Shown: positions 35,840 to 44,027, numbered from the stretch's first letter. The stretch is DNA of 44,966 nucleotides from DATEOR01 sp035296905 (GCA_035296905.1 DATHAA010000020.1:1-44966); one strand, 5' to 3'. Program-made: numbers and translations. Notes: generated by a model not told the origin, from the sequence alone.

Positions 35840-37201
35840 GTGGCCGCCCCCCTGAAGAAGGACCAGGAGCTCGATCTCAAGATCGATTCGCTTGCCTACG
35901 GCGGGAACGGCGTCGCACGCCTGAACGGCTTCGTCGTCTTCGTCCGCCGTGGCCTGCCGGGAGACACCGTGCGCGCCAAGGTGACGAAGGTGAAGCGAAA
36001 TCACGCGGAGGCGACTGCGCTCGAGATCGTCGACGCGGGAGCGCCGCGCGTCGAGGCGCCGTGCGCCCACTACCCGGCCTGCGGAGGTTGCCGTTTCCAG
36101 GATCTCAACTACGAGGCGCAGACGGCCGCGAAGGAAGCACAGGTCGCCGATGCACTCGCCCGCATCGGCCGGCTTGAAGGCTTTCAGCTCGATCCGATAC
36201 TGCCGGCCGAGTCCGTCTTCCACTACCGCAACAAGCTCGAGTACTCGTTTACGGAAGAGGACGGGAAGGTCGCGCTCGGGTTCCACCGAGCGGGCCGCTG
36301 GGACGAGGTGCTCGACATCGAGCGCTGCTGGCTCACCACCGATCTCGGCAACGCCATTCGCAACCGGGTGAAGGAGTGGGCGAACGAGAACGGCCTGCGC
36401 GCTTACGACCAGGAGTCGCAGGAGGGCTACCTCCGCCATCTCGTCGTCCGCGAAGGGCGCAACACCGGGCAGGCGCTCGTCGTCCTCGTCACGGCGCCCG
36501 GCGAACTGGACGAGGAGAGCTTCGTCGGCGCCGTGCAGGAGTTCCCCGAGGTGCGCTCGGCCTACTGGGCCGTGAACGACACGCCGGCGGAGATCACCAA
36601 CGTCCCGTCGCGACTCCTGTGGGGCGAGGAGGCGATCGAGGAGGAGATCCTCGGCCTGCGCTTCCGCGTGCGGCCGAACGCCTTCTTGCAGACGAATACG
36701 GAGATGGCCGAGCGCCTTTATTCGCTCGCGATCTCCTACGCGGGGCTGACCGGCGAGGAGACCGTCTTCGACCTCTACTGCGGCACGGGAACGATCGGCC
36801 TCTCCATGGCCCGCGAGGCCCTGACCGTCTGGGGCATCGACTCCTCCGAGGAATCCATCGCCTGCGCAGTCGAGAACGGTCAACTCAACGGCCTTCCGAA
36901 TGCCGCGTTCTTCGCCGGCGACGTGGGGTCGGACGTCGAGGAGCTCCGGGACCGCGCCGGTGATCCCGACGTCGTCGTAGTCGACCCGCCGCGCGCCGGG
37001 CTCTCCGGCAAGGCGCTTGCCCACATTGGCGCGCTCGAGGCGCCTCGCCTCGTCTACGTCTCCTGCAACCCGACGACGCTCGCCGGAAACGCCAAGACGC
37101 TCGTCTCCGAGCACGGCTACACGCTCGAACGGGTGCGGCCGGTGGACATGTTCCCGCACACACCGCACGTCGAGTCTGTGTCGCTCTTCAAGCGCGCATG
37201 A
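35840..37201 (+). CDS. rlmD: 23S rRNA (uracil-C5)-methyltransferase RlmD/RumA-like
   Basis: A 453-residue class-I SAM methyltransferase. It has an N-terminal TRAM/OB RNA-binding domain (about 5-65), the [4Fe-4S] cysteines APCAHYPACGGCRFQ with a fourth Cys later (ERCWL), the SAM site FDLYCGTGTIGLS near residue 312, and DPPRAGL. The catalytic VSCNPTTLA Cys lies near residue 410. It starts at GTG 35840, 41 bp from the divergent selenoprotein gene, and shares ATGA with the metallophosphatase. RlmD and RlmC/TrmA-like specificities cannot be separated from sequence alone. Confidence 0.9.
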   Translation: MAAPLKKDQELDLKIDSLAYGGNGVARLNGFVVFVRRGLPGDTVRAKVTKVKRNHAEATALEIVDAGAPRVEAPCAHYPACGGCRFQDLNYEAQTAAKEAQVADALARIGRLEGFQLDPILPAESVFHYRNKLEYSFTEEDGKVALGFHRAGRWDEVLDIERCWLTTDLGNAIRNRVKEWANENGLRAYDQESQEGYLRHLVVREGRNTGQALVVLVTAPGELDEESFVGAVQEFPEVRSAYWAVNDTPAEITNVPSRLLWGEEAIEEEILGLRFRVRPNAFLQTNTEMAERLYSLAISYAGLTGEETVFDLYCGTGTIGLSMAREALTVWGIDSSEESIACAVENGQLNGLPNAAFFAGDVGSDVEELRDRAGDPDVVVVDPPRAGLSGKALAHIGALEAPRLVYVSCNPTTLAGNAKTLVSEHGYTLERVRPVDMFPHTPHVESVSLFKRA

Positions 37202-37926
37202 GGGTTGCCGCGCTCTACGACGTGCACGCGAACCTGCCGGCGCTCGAAGCCGTGCTCGCGGAGGTCGATGCAGACTCCATCCTCGTGGGCGGCGACGTCG
37301 TCCTCGGGCCGATGCCCAAGGAGACGCTCGACCTCCTGCGAGATCGCGACGCGACCTTCATTCGTGGCAACTGCGACCGCGAGGTCGCGACTCCCGGCGA
37401 AGGGGAGGAGCTCTGGGCGCGGCGGGCTCGTTGGGCGCACGGGCAGCTGAACGACGCGGAGCTTGCCTTCCTCCGCGATCTGCCGCACCCGCTTCCGCTG
37501 GAAATCGAGGGTCTCGGGGAGGTTCTCTTCTGCCACGGCTCGCCGCGGAGCGACGACGAGATCCTGACGGCGATCACCCCGCCGAAGCGGCTCGACCCGA
37601 TCCTAGACGGCGTCACGCAGGATCTCGTCGTCTGCGGCCACACGCATGCCCAGTTCGACAGGCTCGTCGGCGACCGGCGGCTGGTGAATGCGGGCAGCGT
37701 AGGGATGGCTTACGAGGGCGAGCCGGGAATCGCTGCGTGGGCGCTACTCGGCCCGACGGTGGAGCTTCACAGGACGCCCTACGACGTCGAAGCTGCCGCC
37801 GCGTTCGTTCGCGAGACCGGCTTCCCGGACGCCGAGGAGCTCGTGAACGAGGCGCTCCTCCATCCGCCGAGCGCGGAGGAGGTCACGGCTCACTTCGAGT
37901 CTGTCGCAGAGCGCCAGTCCCTGTAG
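37198..37926 (+). CDS. calcineurin-like metallophosphatase (YfcE/MJ0936-type)
   Basis: A 242-residue phosphoesterase. The metal-binding motifs are in order: LYDVHANLPAL (D-x-H), VGGDVVLGP (GD), FIRGNCDRE (GNCD), FCHGSPRSDDE, and VCGHTHAQFDR (GHTH), ending with NAGSVGM. Coupled to rlmD by a 4-nt overlap. Its 3' end overlaps the convergent membrane-protein gene by 37 nt. Substrate unknown; relatives hydrolyse phosphodiesters or protein phosphates. Confidence 0.92.
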   Translation: MRVAALYDVHANLPALEAVLAEVDADSILVGGDVVLGPMPKETLDLLRDRDATFIRGNCDREVATPGEGEELWARRARWAHGQLNDAELAFLRDLPHPLPLEIEGLGEVLFCHGSPRSDDEILTAITPPKRLDPILDGVTQDLVVCGHTHAQFDRLVGDRRLVNAGSVGMAYEGEPGIAAWALLGPTVELHRTPYDVEAAAAFVRETGFPDAEELVNEALLHPPSAEEVTAHFESVAERQSL

Positions 37927-38609
37927 TAGCGCCACATGTGGTCCGCGTTCGCGAGTACGAACCCGACCGAGAGGAGCGGCAGCGCCGGCAGGCCCGAGAT
38001 GTCGAATCCGACCGCGAGCGCCAACGTCGCTCCAAAAGACAGCGTCATCAGGATCCACGTGAGCCCCACGCGCAGGCCGAAGCGGTCGGCCGCGCCGAGG
38101 AACAGGGAGAAGAAGAGGACGTCGGGCAGGCCGAGCTGCGCCGAGTTGTGCTCTCCGGGGAGCGGGAATGAGATCGAGAGCGCGTTGAAGACTTGCGGCT
38201 GGTTCTCGACGATCTCCTTCGTCGGCCCGCGGGCGACCGAGAAGATGTCCACCGGGACGATGAGCACGGCGATGAGGAGCACCCAGCTGAGCGCCTCGAA
38301 GAAGGAGAGAAACCACCACGCGACGCAGACGACCGCCGCGATCTTCATGAAGTTGGCGGCGATGTCGAGATCGCCCCACTCGAGCAGGACGCTGACCGCG
38401 ACGAGCGCGATTGCCGCCCATCCGAGCCGCTCCAGCCTCGAGCGCCGCAGGGGCAGGGCGATGAGCGGAAGCAGGAAGGTGAGCGGGATCAGGCCGAACG
38501 AGAGGAAGACGACGTCGCCCCAGATTCCCAGCGCCGGCAGATCTTCCGAGACCGCGTAGTACCAGGCGAGTACCGCGAGAACAGCTAGTACGGCGGCTGT
38601 TCGGACCAC
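37890..38609 (-). CDS. multi-pass membrane protein of unknown function
   Basis: A 239-residue protein with about seven hydrophobic helices (VVRTAAVLAVLAVLAWYYA; FGLIPLTFLLPLIALPL; ALSWVLLIAVLIVPVDIFSVA; GLTWILMTLSFGATLALAVG among them). A conserved-looking loop (ARGPTKEIVENQPQVFNALSI) lies in the middle, and the tail is ADHMWRYYRDWRSA. GTG 38607-38609 is taken as start because it begins at the first helix; this makes a 25-nt overlap with the upstream UDG-like gene. No family recognised. Confidence 0.72.
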   Translation of the reverse strand: MVRTAAVLAVLAVLAWYYAVSEDLPALGIWGDVVFLSFGLIPLTFLLPLIALPLRRSRLERLGWAAIALVAVSVLLEWGDLDIAANFMKIAAVVCVAWWFLSFFEALSWVLLIAVLIVPVDIFSVARGPTKEIVENQPQVFNALSISFPLPGEHNSAQLGLPDVLFFSLFLGAADRFGLRVGLTWILMTLSFGATLALAVGFDISGLPALPLLSVGFVLANADHMWRYYRDWRSATDSK

Positions 38610-39163
38610 CAGGGCCCGATCGCCTTGAACGCCTCCCAGAAGTCTTTCTTCGCCGGGGCCTCGTCCAGGGACGCGTCCAGGTCCGGGGTCACCACCGCCT
38701 CGATCGTCGGCGTGAACCTCTGGATCGACCCCTGCTGGCTCGTGATCTCCACCGCGAGCGGGAAGCGGACTGCGTTCAGACACGTGAGCGCATCTTGCCC
38801 CATGACGACGATGAGCTTGGGCTGGACGATGTGGATCTCCCGTGCCAGCCATTCCCGCGCCTGCTCCTCGTCGGCTCCGGCGAACTTCAGGCAGTTCGTC
38901 CCGTAGATCGCCGTCGGGTCGACATGGAGGCGCTGGAGCGACTTCAACACCGCCTGCCCGGCGCGGCCGAAAAACGCGACGCCCTCGTGCTGCTCGGCGG
39001 TCTGTGGCCCGTACTTGAGAAGGAAGAGGTCTGCCTGCGGATGGCCGGAGCCGACCACCGACGCGCGGTCCTCGCCTGCTTCTTGCGCGATCTCTCGGCT
39101 GAGATCGTTGATCTCGGCGATCGCCTTCTCGAGGTAGCGCTGTGAGATGTCGTCCGTGGGCAC
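38585..39163 (-). CDS. uracil-DNA glycosylase superfamily protein, atypical
   Basis: A 192-residue cytosolic protein of the UDG fold. VAFFGRAGQAVLKSLQRL matches the family-4 GRPFVGRAGQ region, and IVQPKLIVVMGQDALTCLN matches the core strand. However, the family-4 GEAPG active-site motif is replaced by LKYGPQT, the C-terminal HPS motif is missing (VVTPDLDASL), and only two Cys remain, so no iron-sulfur cluster is expected. GTG 39161-39163 is chosen, 47 nt after the upstream stop; TTG 39170 is possible. It may bind DNA or a nucleoside without glycosylase activity. Confidence 0.72.
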   Translation of the reverse strand: MPTDDISQRYLEKAIAEINDLSREIAQEAGEDRASVVGSGHPQADLFLLKYGPQTAEQHEGVAFFGRAGQAVLKSLQRLHVDPTAIYGTNCLKFAGADEEQAREWLAREIHIVQPKLIVVMGQDALTCLNAVRFPLAVEITSQQGSIQRFTPTIEAVVTPDLDASLDEAPAKKDFWEAFKAIGPWWSEQPPY

Positions 39164-39210
39164 GGGCAAGAGCGTTCCGGAGAGTAGTTCGGGGCGGGGA
39201 GCCCCTCTTC

Positions 39211-40971
39211 CTACACGGCGGCCTTCGAGCGCCCGGCCCGCGACTGCGCCACCCACTTGAGACCCTGGAGGTAGACGAGGGACTTCGGCCGGCGCACGAT
39301 CTCGGCGGAGCGCAGGCTGATCAGGAACTCGGCGGCGTTCTTGAAGGCACGCATGCGGACGAGGCCCGTGCCCACGCCCTGGAGGACGTGCGCGTCGGAG
39401 CCGGCGCCCATGGTGAGGTTGTACTTGCGCGCGAAGCGGAGGGCCTCGTCGTTGAACCCATCGAAGAGCAGGCGCGCGTTGTAGACCTCGAAGACATCGA
39501 TTTCGGGCAGGTGGCGGTGCAGCGTGGGAGCGTCGGGGATCGTGTGCAGGCGGTCGAACGGGTGAGGTAAGTAGACGACGCCGCCCTGCTCCCGGATCGC
39601 GGTGATGGTGTCGGCCATCGGCAGCCCCCGCTCGATCTTCTCCTCGAGGAAGAGCCCGATCACCTCGCCTTTCTGGGTCTTGATCTCTTCGCCGGGGATG
39701 ACGACCAGATCGCGGTCGCGCGCCAGTCGGACTGCCTTCTGGGCGCCAGTGAAGACGTTGTGGTCGGTGATCGCGATCGCCCCGATGCCCTGGGCTTCGG
39801 CGTAGTCGAGGAGGTCGGCCACCGGGACGGCGCAGTCGTGGGAGTGGTCAGTGTGCATGTGCAAGTCGGCGAGGATGAAGGGGCGGTCTGCGAGCGGCTC
39901 GGCGGGCGTTCGCACCACCTTTCGCCTCCGGCCCAGCACGGACTCGTAGAGCTTCTCGAGCTCGTTCCCGAGCGCCTCCGCGCTTTCCCGCTCGGAGGAT
40001 TCCCTCGCTTCGGCGGACTGCTGGCGACGCCAGTCCGGGTCGGCCGCGAGCCGGCCGAGAGCGGCGCCGACGAGCTCCGGCTGCCCGCCCGCCGCCGCAG
40101 GGTTGACGAGCGGCACGCCCGCTGCGGCGGCCTCAGCGCGGAAGCGGCGCAGACCCCGCTGGCCAGGGACGAGCCCGGCGGCGGCCACCAGGAGGCGCGC
40201 CCTGCTCTCGCCGTCGAGGGCGGTGCGAACGGTGACGCGGTCGCGAAGCCCCCGGGGAATGTAGGGGCGGCCGGACAGCGCACTCGTCCGCACAAAGACG
40301 AGCTCCCAGCCCGGGAGCTCGCGCAGCGCTCGCAGCGCCGCCCGCCCGCGCGGGAGCTCGTCGGCTCGCCACTCGAAGAGGAACCGGTCGGCGGGCCGGG
40401 CAGCGCGGAGGCGATCAAGCTCGATCCCGTACGGAAGCGCGCGGTAGTCGCCGGGGAAGCGCGCCCGCGCCGCCGACAGCGTCTCCTCGCCGACTGCGGT
40501 GAGGCCGTCGATCCGGGAGAGGAGCCGCTCGCGCTGCTTCTTGCCGGGCGGGTAGGCAAGCCGCTCCGGAGAATGGAAGGTCGCGACCGAGAGGGCCCGC
40601 GAGTCGCGAAGGGCGAGGTAGGAGAGGCTCGGGAGCCCGGGCTCGTGCGCGTGCAGGACGTCGAACGAGCCCGCACCGAGGGCGAGCTCGAGGTTTGCAC
40701 GGACACCGATCGGGACGCCCAAGCGGCTCTTCCTCGAGACGGGGACGGCCGGGCCGAGCGTCACCACTCCGGAAAGCGCCTCCCCCTGTGCGCCGAGGCG
40801 CTTTAGCGCGCGCCGGCCCCGGGCGAGATCGACTGCGCGGTTCGACGGGGCGAGCACGACGACCTCGTGGCCGCGGCGGCGAAGCTCGTCAGACGCGGCC
40901 TTCACGTGCTCGTTAACCGGGTGCGGCTGCGACCACGCGAAGGGCGTGACCATGCAGATCCGTAGGCCCAC
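39211..40971 (-). CDS. PimA-like GT4 glycosyltransferase fused to a PHP phosphoesterase domain
   Basis: A 586-residue two-domain protein. Residues 1-350 are a GT4 glycosyltransferase whose N-terminal half closely resembles PimA (phosphatidylinositol mannosyltransferase): ICMVTPFAWSQPHPVNEHV, FDVLHAHEPGLPSLSYLAL, VATFHSPE, YGIELDR. A Glu-rich linker follows. Residues ~362-570 form a PHP domain with its metal ligands: ADLHMHTDHSHD, AITDHN, IPGEEI, LPHPFDR and GSDAHVL. It lies downstream of pgsA and ino1 on the same strand. I infer a role in inositol-lipid modification, with the PHP part removing a phosphate; other glycan roles are possible. Confidence 0.87.
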   Translation of the reverse strand: MGLRICMVTPFAWSQPHPVNEHVKAASDELRRRGHEVVVLAPSNRAVDLARGRRALKRLGAQGEALSGVVTLGPAVPVSRKSRLGVPIGVRANLELALGAGSFDVLHAHEPGLPSLSYLALRDSRALSVATFHSPERLAYPPGKKQRERLLSRIDGLTAVGEETLSAARARFPGDYRALPYGIELDRLRAARPADRFLFEWRADELPRGRAALRALRELPGWELVFVRTSALSGRPYIPRGLRDRVTVRTALDGESRARLLVAAAGLVPGQRGLRRFRAEAAAAGVPLVNPAAAGGQPELVGAALGRLAADPDWRRQQSAEARESSERESAEALGNELEKLYESVLGRRRKVVRTPAEPLADRPFILADLHMHTDHSHDCAVPVADLLDYAEAQGIGAIAITDHNVFTGAQKAVRLARDRDLVVIPGEEIKTQKGEVIGLFLEEKIERGLPMADTITAIREQGGVVYLPHPFDRLHTIPDAPTLHRHLPEIDVFEVYNARLLFDGFNDEALRFARKYNLTMGAGSDAHVLQGVGTGLVRMRAFKNAAEFLISLRSAEIVRRPKSLVYLQGLKWVAQSRAGRSKAAV

Positions 40972-41103
40972 TCCCTGAGTCTAGTCCGTTGCCGGGCGGG
41001 GTTGGTTTCCCGGGCGTGAACTCACGTCCCACGGTCTCTGACCTCATCCTGCGGGGCTTCGACGTGCCGGACACTCGGCCCGCGCCGGCCCTCGCTGCCT
41101 CAC

Positions 41104-41871
41104 AGGGCTAGTAGGCGAACCGCAGGCTCCAGGCGACGATCTGCCCGCCGTGCCATCGGTGATCTGAAGCCGCCACTCTCCGGATCCATCCTCGCCGGCA
41201 AATTCTGAAAGCACCTCGGCTCCCTCGGGGTTGAAGGTCCCGGTGATCGCGCCGACGGTCGCGTTGTCGGCTACGCCCATGTCGGTTGCGGCAGAGTCGA
41301 GGATCCAGACGAGGAAGCCGTCGTCGCTGTTGCCGACGTTCGTGAAGAGCGGCACCGAGGTTCCCGTCGGGAGGTGCAGGAGCGTCACCGAGAGGTCCTG
41401 GTCGTTCGTGTGCGAGATGCCGAGGAATACGGACACCGCCAGGATCGGCCCCGCAGCCTCGGGGAGCACGAGGCGGGGAGTCGTCGTGCCGTGTCGTCGT
41501 CGTAGATCTTGACCTGCTTCGAGCCGCTCGCGGCTCCGGGCGCGGTGATGACCTCGTCGCCCGTGAAGTCGCGATCGGTGTCGCCCCCTGCGAGCCGCAC
41601 GCCTTCGTCCAGCCGGAGCCGTAGGGGAAGAACGAGTCGAAGATCACGTCGTTGGCCAGATGGCCGTTGGCGCCCACCGGCGCCCTGCGCGGTGACGAGC
41701 TCGGTGGCGCTGGTTCCTACGGTGTTGACCGCGGCAACCCTGACGCCTCCGAGGAAGTCCTGTGGGAACGGGAAGAAGGACTGGTAGAAATCGAACGGGT
41801 TGCCGTCGCCTCCCTCCGGCCGAAATCCCTGGAAGGAGGCCGATCGTGATAGCAGCCGCGAGCGCGGTCAA
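41104..41871 (-). pseudogene. decayed secreted FG-GAP/VCBS-repeat + P-domain protein
   Basis: Homology is spread over all three minus frames. A signal-like LTALAAAITIGLLPGISA starts at TTG 41871. Then NPFDFYQSFFPFPQDFLGGVRVAAVNT to VTAQGAGG, ANDVIFDSFFPYGSGW, and GGDTDRDFTGDEVITAPGAA resemble integrin-type repeats. Then GISHTNDQDLSVTLLHLPTG to GEWRLQITDGTAG, closed in another frame by QIVAWSLRFAY at 41108, is the beta-rich proprotein-convertase P-domain. At least four indels are needed to restore one frame (near 41840, 41690, 41590, 41480 and 41130). It may be a true pseudogene or a low-quality stretch of assembly. Confidence 0.65.
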
Positions 41872-41889
41872 CCCGCGCGGGCGGTGGGT

Positions 41890-43350
41890 CTACGCGCTGA
41901 CTGCGGTCTTCGCCGTCTTGAGCGCGTTCTTCTTGATGAACTGCTCGACGAGGTCGTACGCCTCGTCGTCGGCGATCTGCTTCGGGGGCGACTTCATCAG
42001 ATACGAGCTCGGGCCCTCGAGTGCGCCCGACACGCCTTTGTTCATCGCGAGCTTCGCGAGCCGGACGGCGTCGATGACGATCCCGGCCGAGTTGGGGGAG
42101 TCCCACACCTCGAGCTTGAGCTCCAGGTTGAGCGGGACGTCGCCGAAGGCGGAGCCCTCCATGCGGATGTAGGCCCACTTGCGGTCGGTCAGCCACGGCA
42201 CGTAGTCGGAAGGGCCCACATGGACGTTCTTGGCGCCGAGGTCGTAGTCCAACATCGACGTGACCGCGTTCGTCTTCGAGATCTTCTTCGACTCGAGGCG
42301 CTCGCGCTCCAGCATGTTGAGGAAGTCGGAGTTGCCGCCCACGTTCAGCTGCATCGTCTTGTCGAGGTGCACGCCGCGCTCGCGGAAGAGGCTCGTGAGG
42401 ACGCGGTGCGTGATCGTCGCGCCGACCTGCGACTTGATGTCGTCGCCGATGATCGGCACGCCCGCCTGCTCGAAGCGTCGCTGCCAGTAGGCCTCGCGCG
42501 CGATGAACACGGGCATGCAGTTCACCAGCGCGCAGCCGGCGGAGAGGATCTGCTCCGCGTACCACTTGGTGGCCTCCTCGGAGCCGACGGGGAGGTAGTT
42601 GACGACGACGTCCGTGCCGGTCTCCTTGAGGATGCCGACGACGTCGTCGGTCTCGCCGGGCGCCTTCTCGAGGACCTCGGAGAGGTACTTGCCGATGCCG
42701 TCGTGCGTCATCCCGCGGGAGACCTTGATCCCCGTCTTCGGCACGTCGGCGAACTTGTACGTGTCGTTGGGATGTGCCCACATCGCGTCGGACAGGTCCT
42801 TGCCGACTTTGTCCTTCGTGACGTCGAAGGCGGCGGTGAACTCCACGTCTGAGACGTGGTAGCCGCCGAGGTCGACGTGCATGAGGCCGGGGACGAACTG
42901 CTCGGGGTCCGCGTCCTTGTAGTACTCCACTCCCTGTAGGAGCGAGTTGGCGCAGTTGCCCACGCCGATGATCGCCACGCGCACCTTGCCGTTGCCGCGC
43001 GTGCGGCCGTTCTTGGAGCCGTTGCTCGAAGCCATCTCTTCCTTTCTGGTTCCGCCGAAGCGCTCTTCGAGCGTTTCGACGACGAGTTGATTCAGCGTCC
43101 GCTTCCGCTCGCGCGCTCGCCGTGAAAGCTTTTCCTTCAGCTCGGGAGGCATTCGGAGCAGCACGTCACCCGAGGTGCTGGGTGCGCTCCCTTTACGCCC
43201 ACTGGGCTCGAAGGGGACGGCGAAACGGGAGGCGAGAATGCCGACCGCGAGATCGTTGAGACTCCCTTCACCAGCCTCGACCTCGCGTGCGAGATTGCGC
43301 TTGAGATCCGCGGGCATGCGGACGAGTACGTCTTTGCGCTCCCGTGCCAT
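41890..43350 (-). CDS. ino1: inositol-3-phosphate synthase with N-terminal double ribbon-helix-helix extension
   Basis: A 486-residue frame. Residues 1-105 hold two Arc/MetJ-type ribbon-helix-helix repeats (DVLVRMPADLKRNLAREVE to NDLAVGILASRF, and DVLLRMPPELKEKLSRRAR to NQLVVETLEERFGG). From residue 106 it is a full actinobacterial Ino1 of 381 residues: VAIIGVGNCANSLLQGVEYY, GDDIKSQVGATITHR, NVGGNSDFLNMLERER, converting glucose-6-phosphate to inositol-phosphate with NAD. An internal ATG at 43035, preceded by AAAGGAAGAG, could give Ino1 alone. The long form begins at ATG 43350, just after a perfect palindrome. Ino1 is firm; the fusion could instead be two products from one frame. Confidence 0.88.
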   Translation of the reverse strand: MARERKDVLVRMPADLKRNLAREVEAGEGSLNDLAVGILASRFAVPFEPSGRKGSAPSTSGDVLLRMPPELKEKLSRRARERKRTLNQLVVETLEERFGGTRKEEMASSNGSKNGRTRGNGKVRVAIIGVGNCANSLLQGVEYYKDADPEQFVPGLMHVDLGGYHVSDVEFTAAFDVTKDKVGKDLSDAMWAHPNDTYKFADVPKTGIKVSRGMTHDGIGKYLSEVLEKAPGETDDVVGILKETGTDVVVNYLPVGSEEATKWYAEQILSAGCALVNCMPVFIAREAYWQRRFEQAGVPIIGDDIKSQVGATITHRVLTSLFRERGVHLDKTMQLNVGGNSDFLNMLERERLESKKISKTNAVTSMLDYDLGAKNVHVGPSDYVPWLTDRKWAYIRMEGSAFGDVPLNLELKLEVWDSPNSAGIVIDAVRLAKLAMNKGVSGALEGPSSYLMKSPPKQIADDEAYDLVEQFIKKNALKTAKTAVSA

Positions 43351-43360
43351 CCGCACTAGT

Positions 43361-43380
43361 GATAGCACAAATGTGCTATC
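43361..43380. promoter_or_regulatory. perfect palindromic operator upstream of RHH-ino1
   Basis: GATAGCACA (43361-43369), AA, TGTGCTATC (43372-43380): nine perfectly paired bases per arm. It overlaps the last bases of pgsA and lies 10 bp before the ATG of the RHH-Ino1 frame. RHH proteins bind short palindromes as dimers of dimers, and the two RHH repeats encoded next to it are the natural candidate ligand. A terminator is unlikely: the stem is AT-containing and the 2-nt spacer cannot form a normal loop. Confidence 0.7.
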
Positions 43381-44011
43381 AGGCGCTGCGAAGCTGCTTG
43401 CGAACGAAGAGGATCCGCTGGACCACGGTGATCCACGCTGTCGTCGCGAGGAGGGCCATGGTCGCGGGGAGGATGAGCTCGTGGAGGGGGGCGAGAACGA
43501 GCCCGGCCGTGATCACGACCACCCGCTCGGCGCGGCTGCCGAGGCCGACATCCCCGCGCAGGCCGAGCGCCTCGGCCCTCGCGCGGGCGTAGCTGACGAG
43601 GAAAGAACCGGCGACGGCGGCGAACGCGAGTCCCACACCCCACATCTGATCGTGGCGCATGAGGACGAGGCCGATCGCGCCGATCATGAAGCCCTCGCCG
43701 ACGCGGTCGACGGTCGAATCGAGGAAGGCGCCGAAGGGGCTTCCGATTCCCCGGCTCCGCGCGAGCGCGCCGTCGAGCACGTCGAGCAGGGATCCGACCA
43801 CGAAGAGCACCGCGCCGAGCCAGTAGAAGCCCCAGCCCGCGTATTCGAAGAAGACGGCCAAGGAGCCCGCGATACAGAGGGCGACGCCCGAGATCGTCAG
43901 CGCGTCGGGGGTGACCTTCGCCTCCTCCAGCTGGGCCATGGACTGGGCGGCCAGCCGGCGCGCCTCGACCGTGTAGGCCTGCTTCGCGCGCTCGAGCTTC
44001 GGGCTGGGCAC
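43379..44011 (-). CDS. pgsA: CDP-alcohol phosphatidyltransferase (PgsA-type, probable phosphatidylinositol-phosphate synthase)
   Basis: A 210-residue membrane enzyme with about six helices. The full family motif is present: D-VL-DG-AL-AR-(8)-G-AFL-D-STV-D in SLLDVLDGALARSRGIGSPF and GAFLDSTVDR. Length equals that of the mycobacterial PgsA1 (PIP synthase), which joins inositol-1-phosphate to CDP-diacylglycerol. Being next to ino1, inositol-phosphate is the likely acceptor, rather than glycerol-phosphate. Its stop lies within the palindrome before ino1, so the two genes are close enough for co-transcription. Confidence 0.88.
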   Translation of the reverse strand: MPSPKLERAKQAYTVEARRLAAQSMAQLEEAKVTPDALTISGVALCIAGSLAVFFEYAGWGFYWLGAVLFVVGSLLDVLDGALARSRGIGSPFGAFLDSTVDRVGEGFMIGAIGLVLMRHDQMWGVGLAFAAVAGSFLVSYARARAEALGLRGDVGLGSRAERVVVITAGLVLAPLHELILPATMALLATTAWITVVQRILFVRKQLRSA

Positions 44012-44027
44012 GACGCGAGCCTACTCC

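Noticed and set aside
43366..43368. GTG as a longer start for RHH-Ino1
   Set aside because: It lies inside the palindrome and would add MLSLVR before the natural MARERKD start; ATG 43350 is more plausible.
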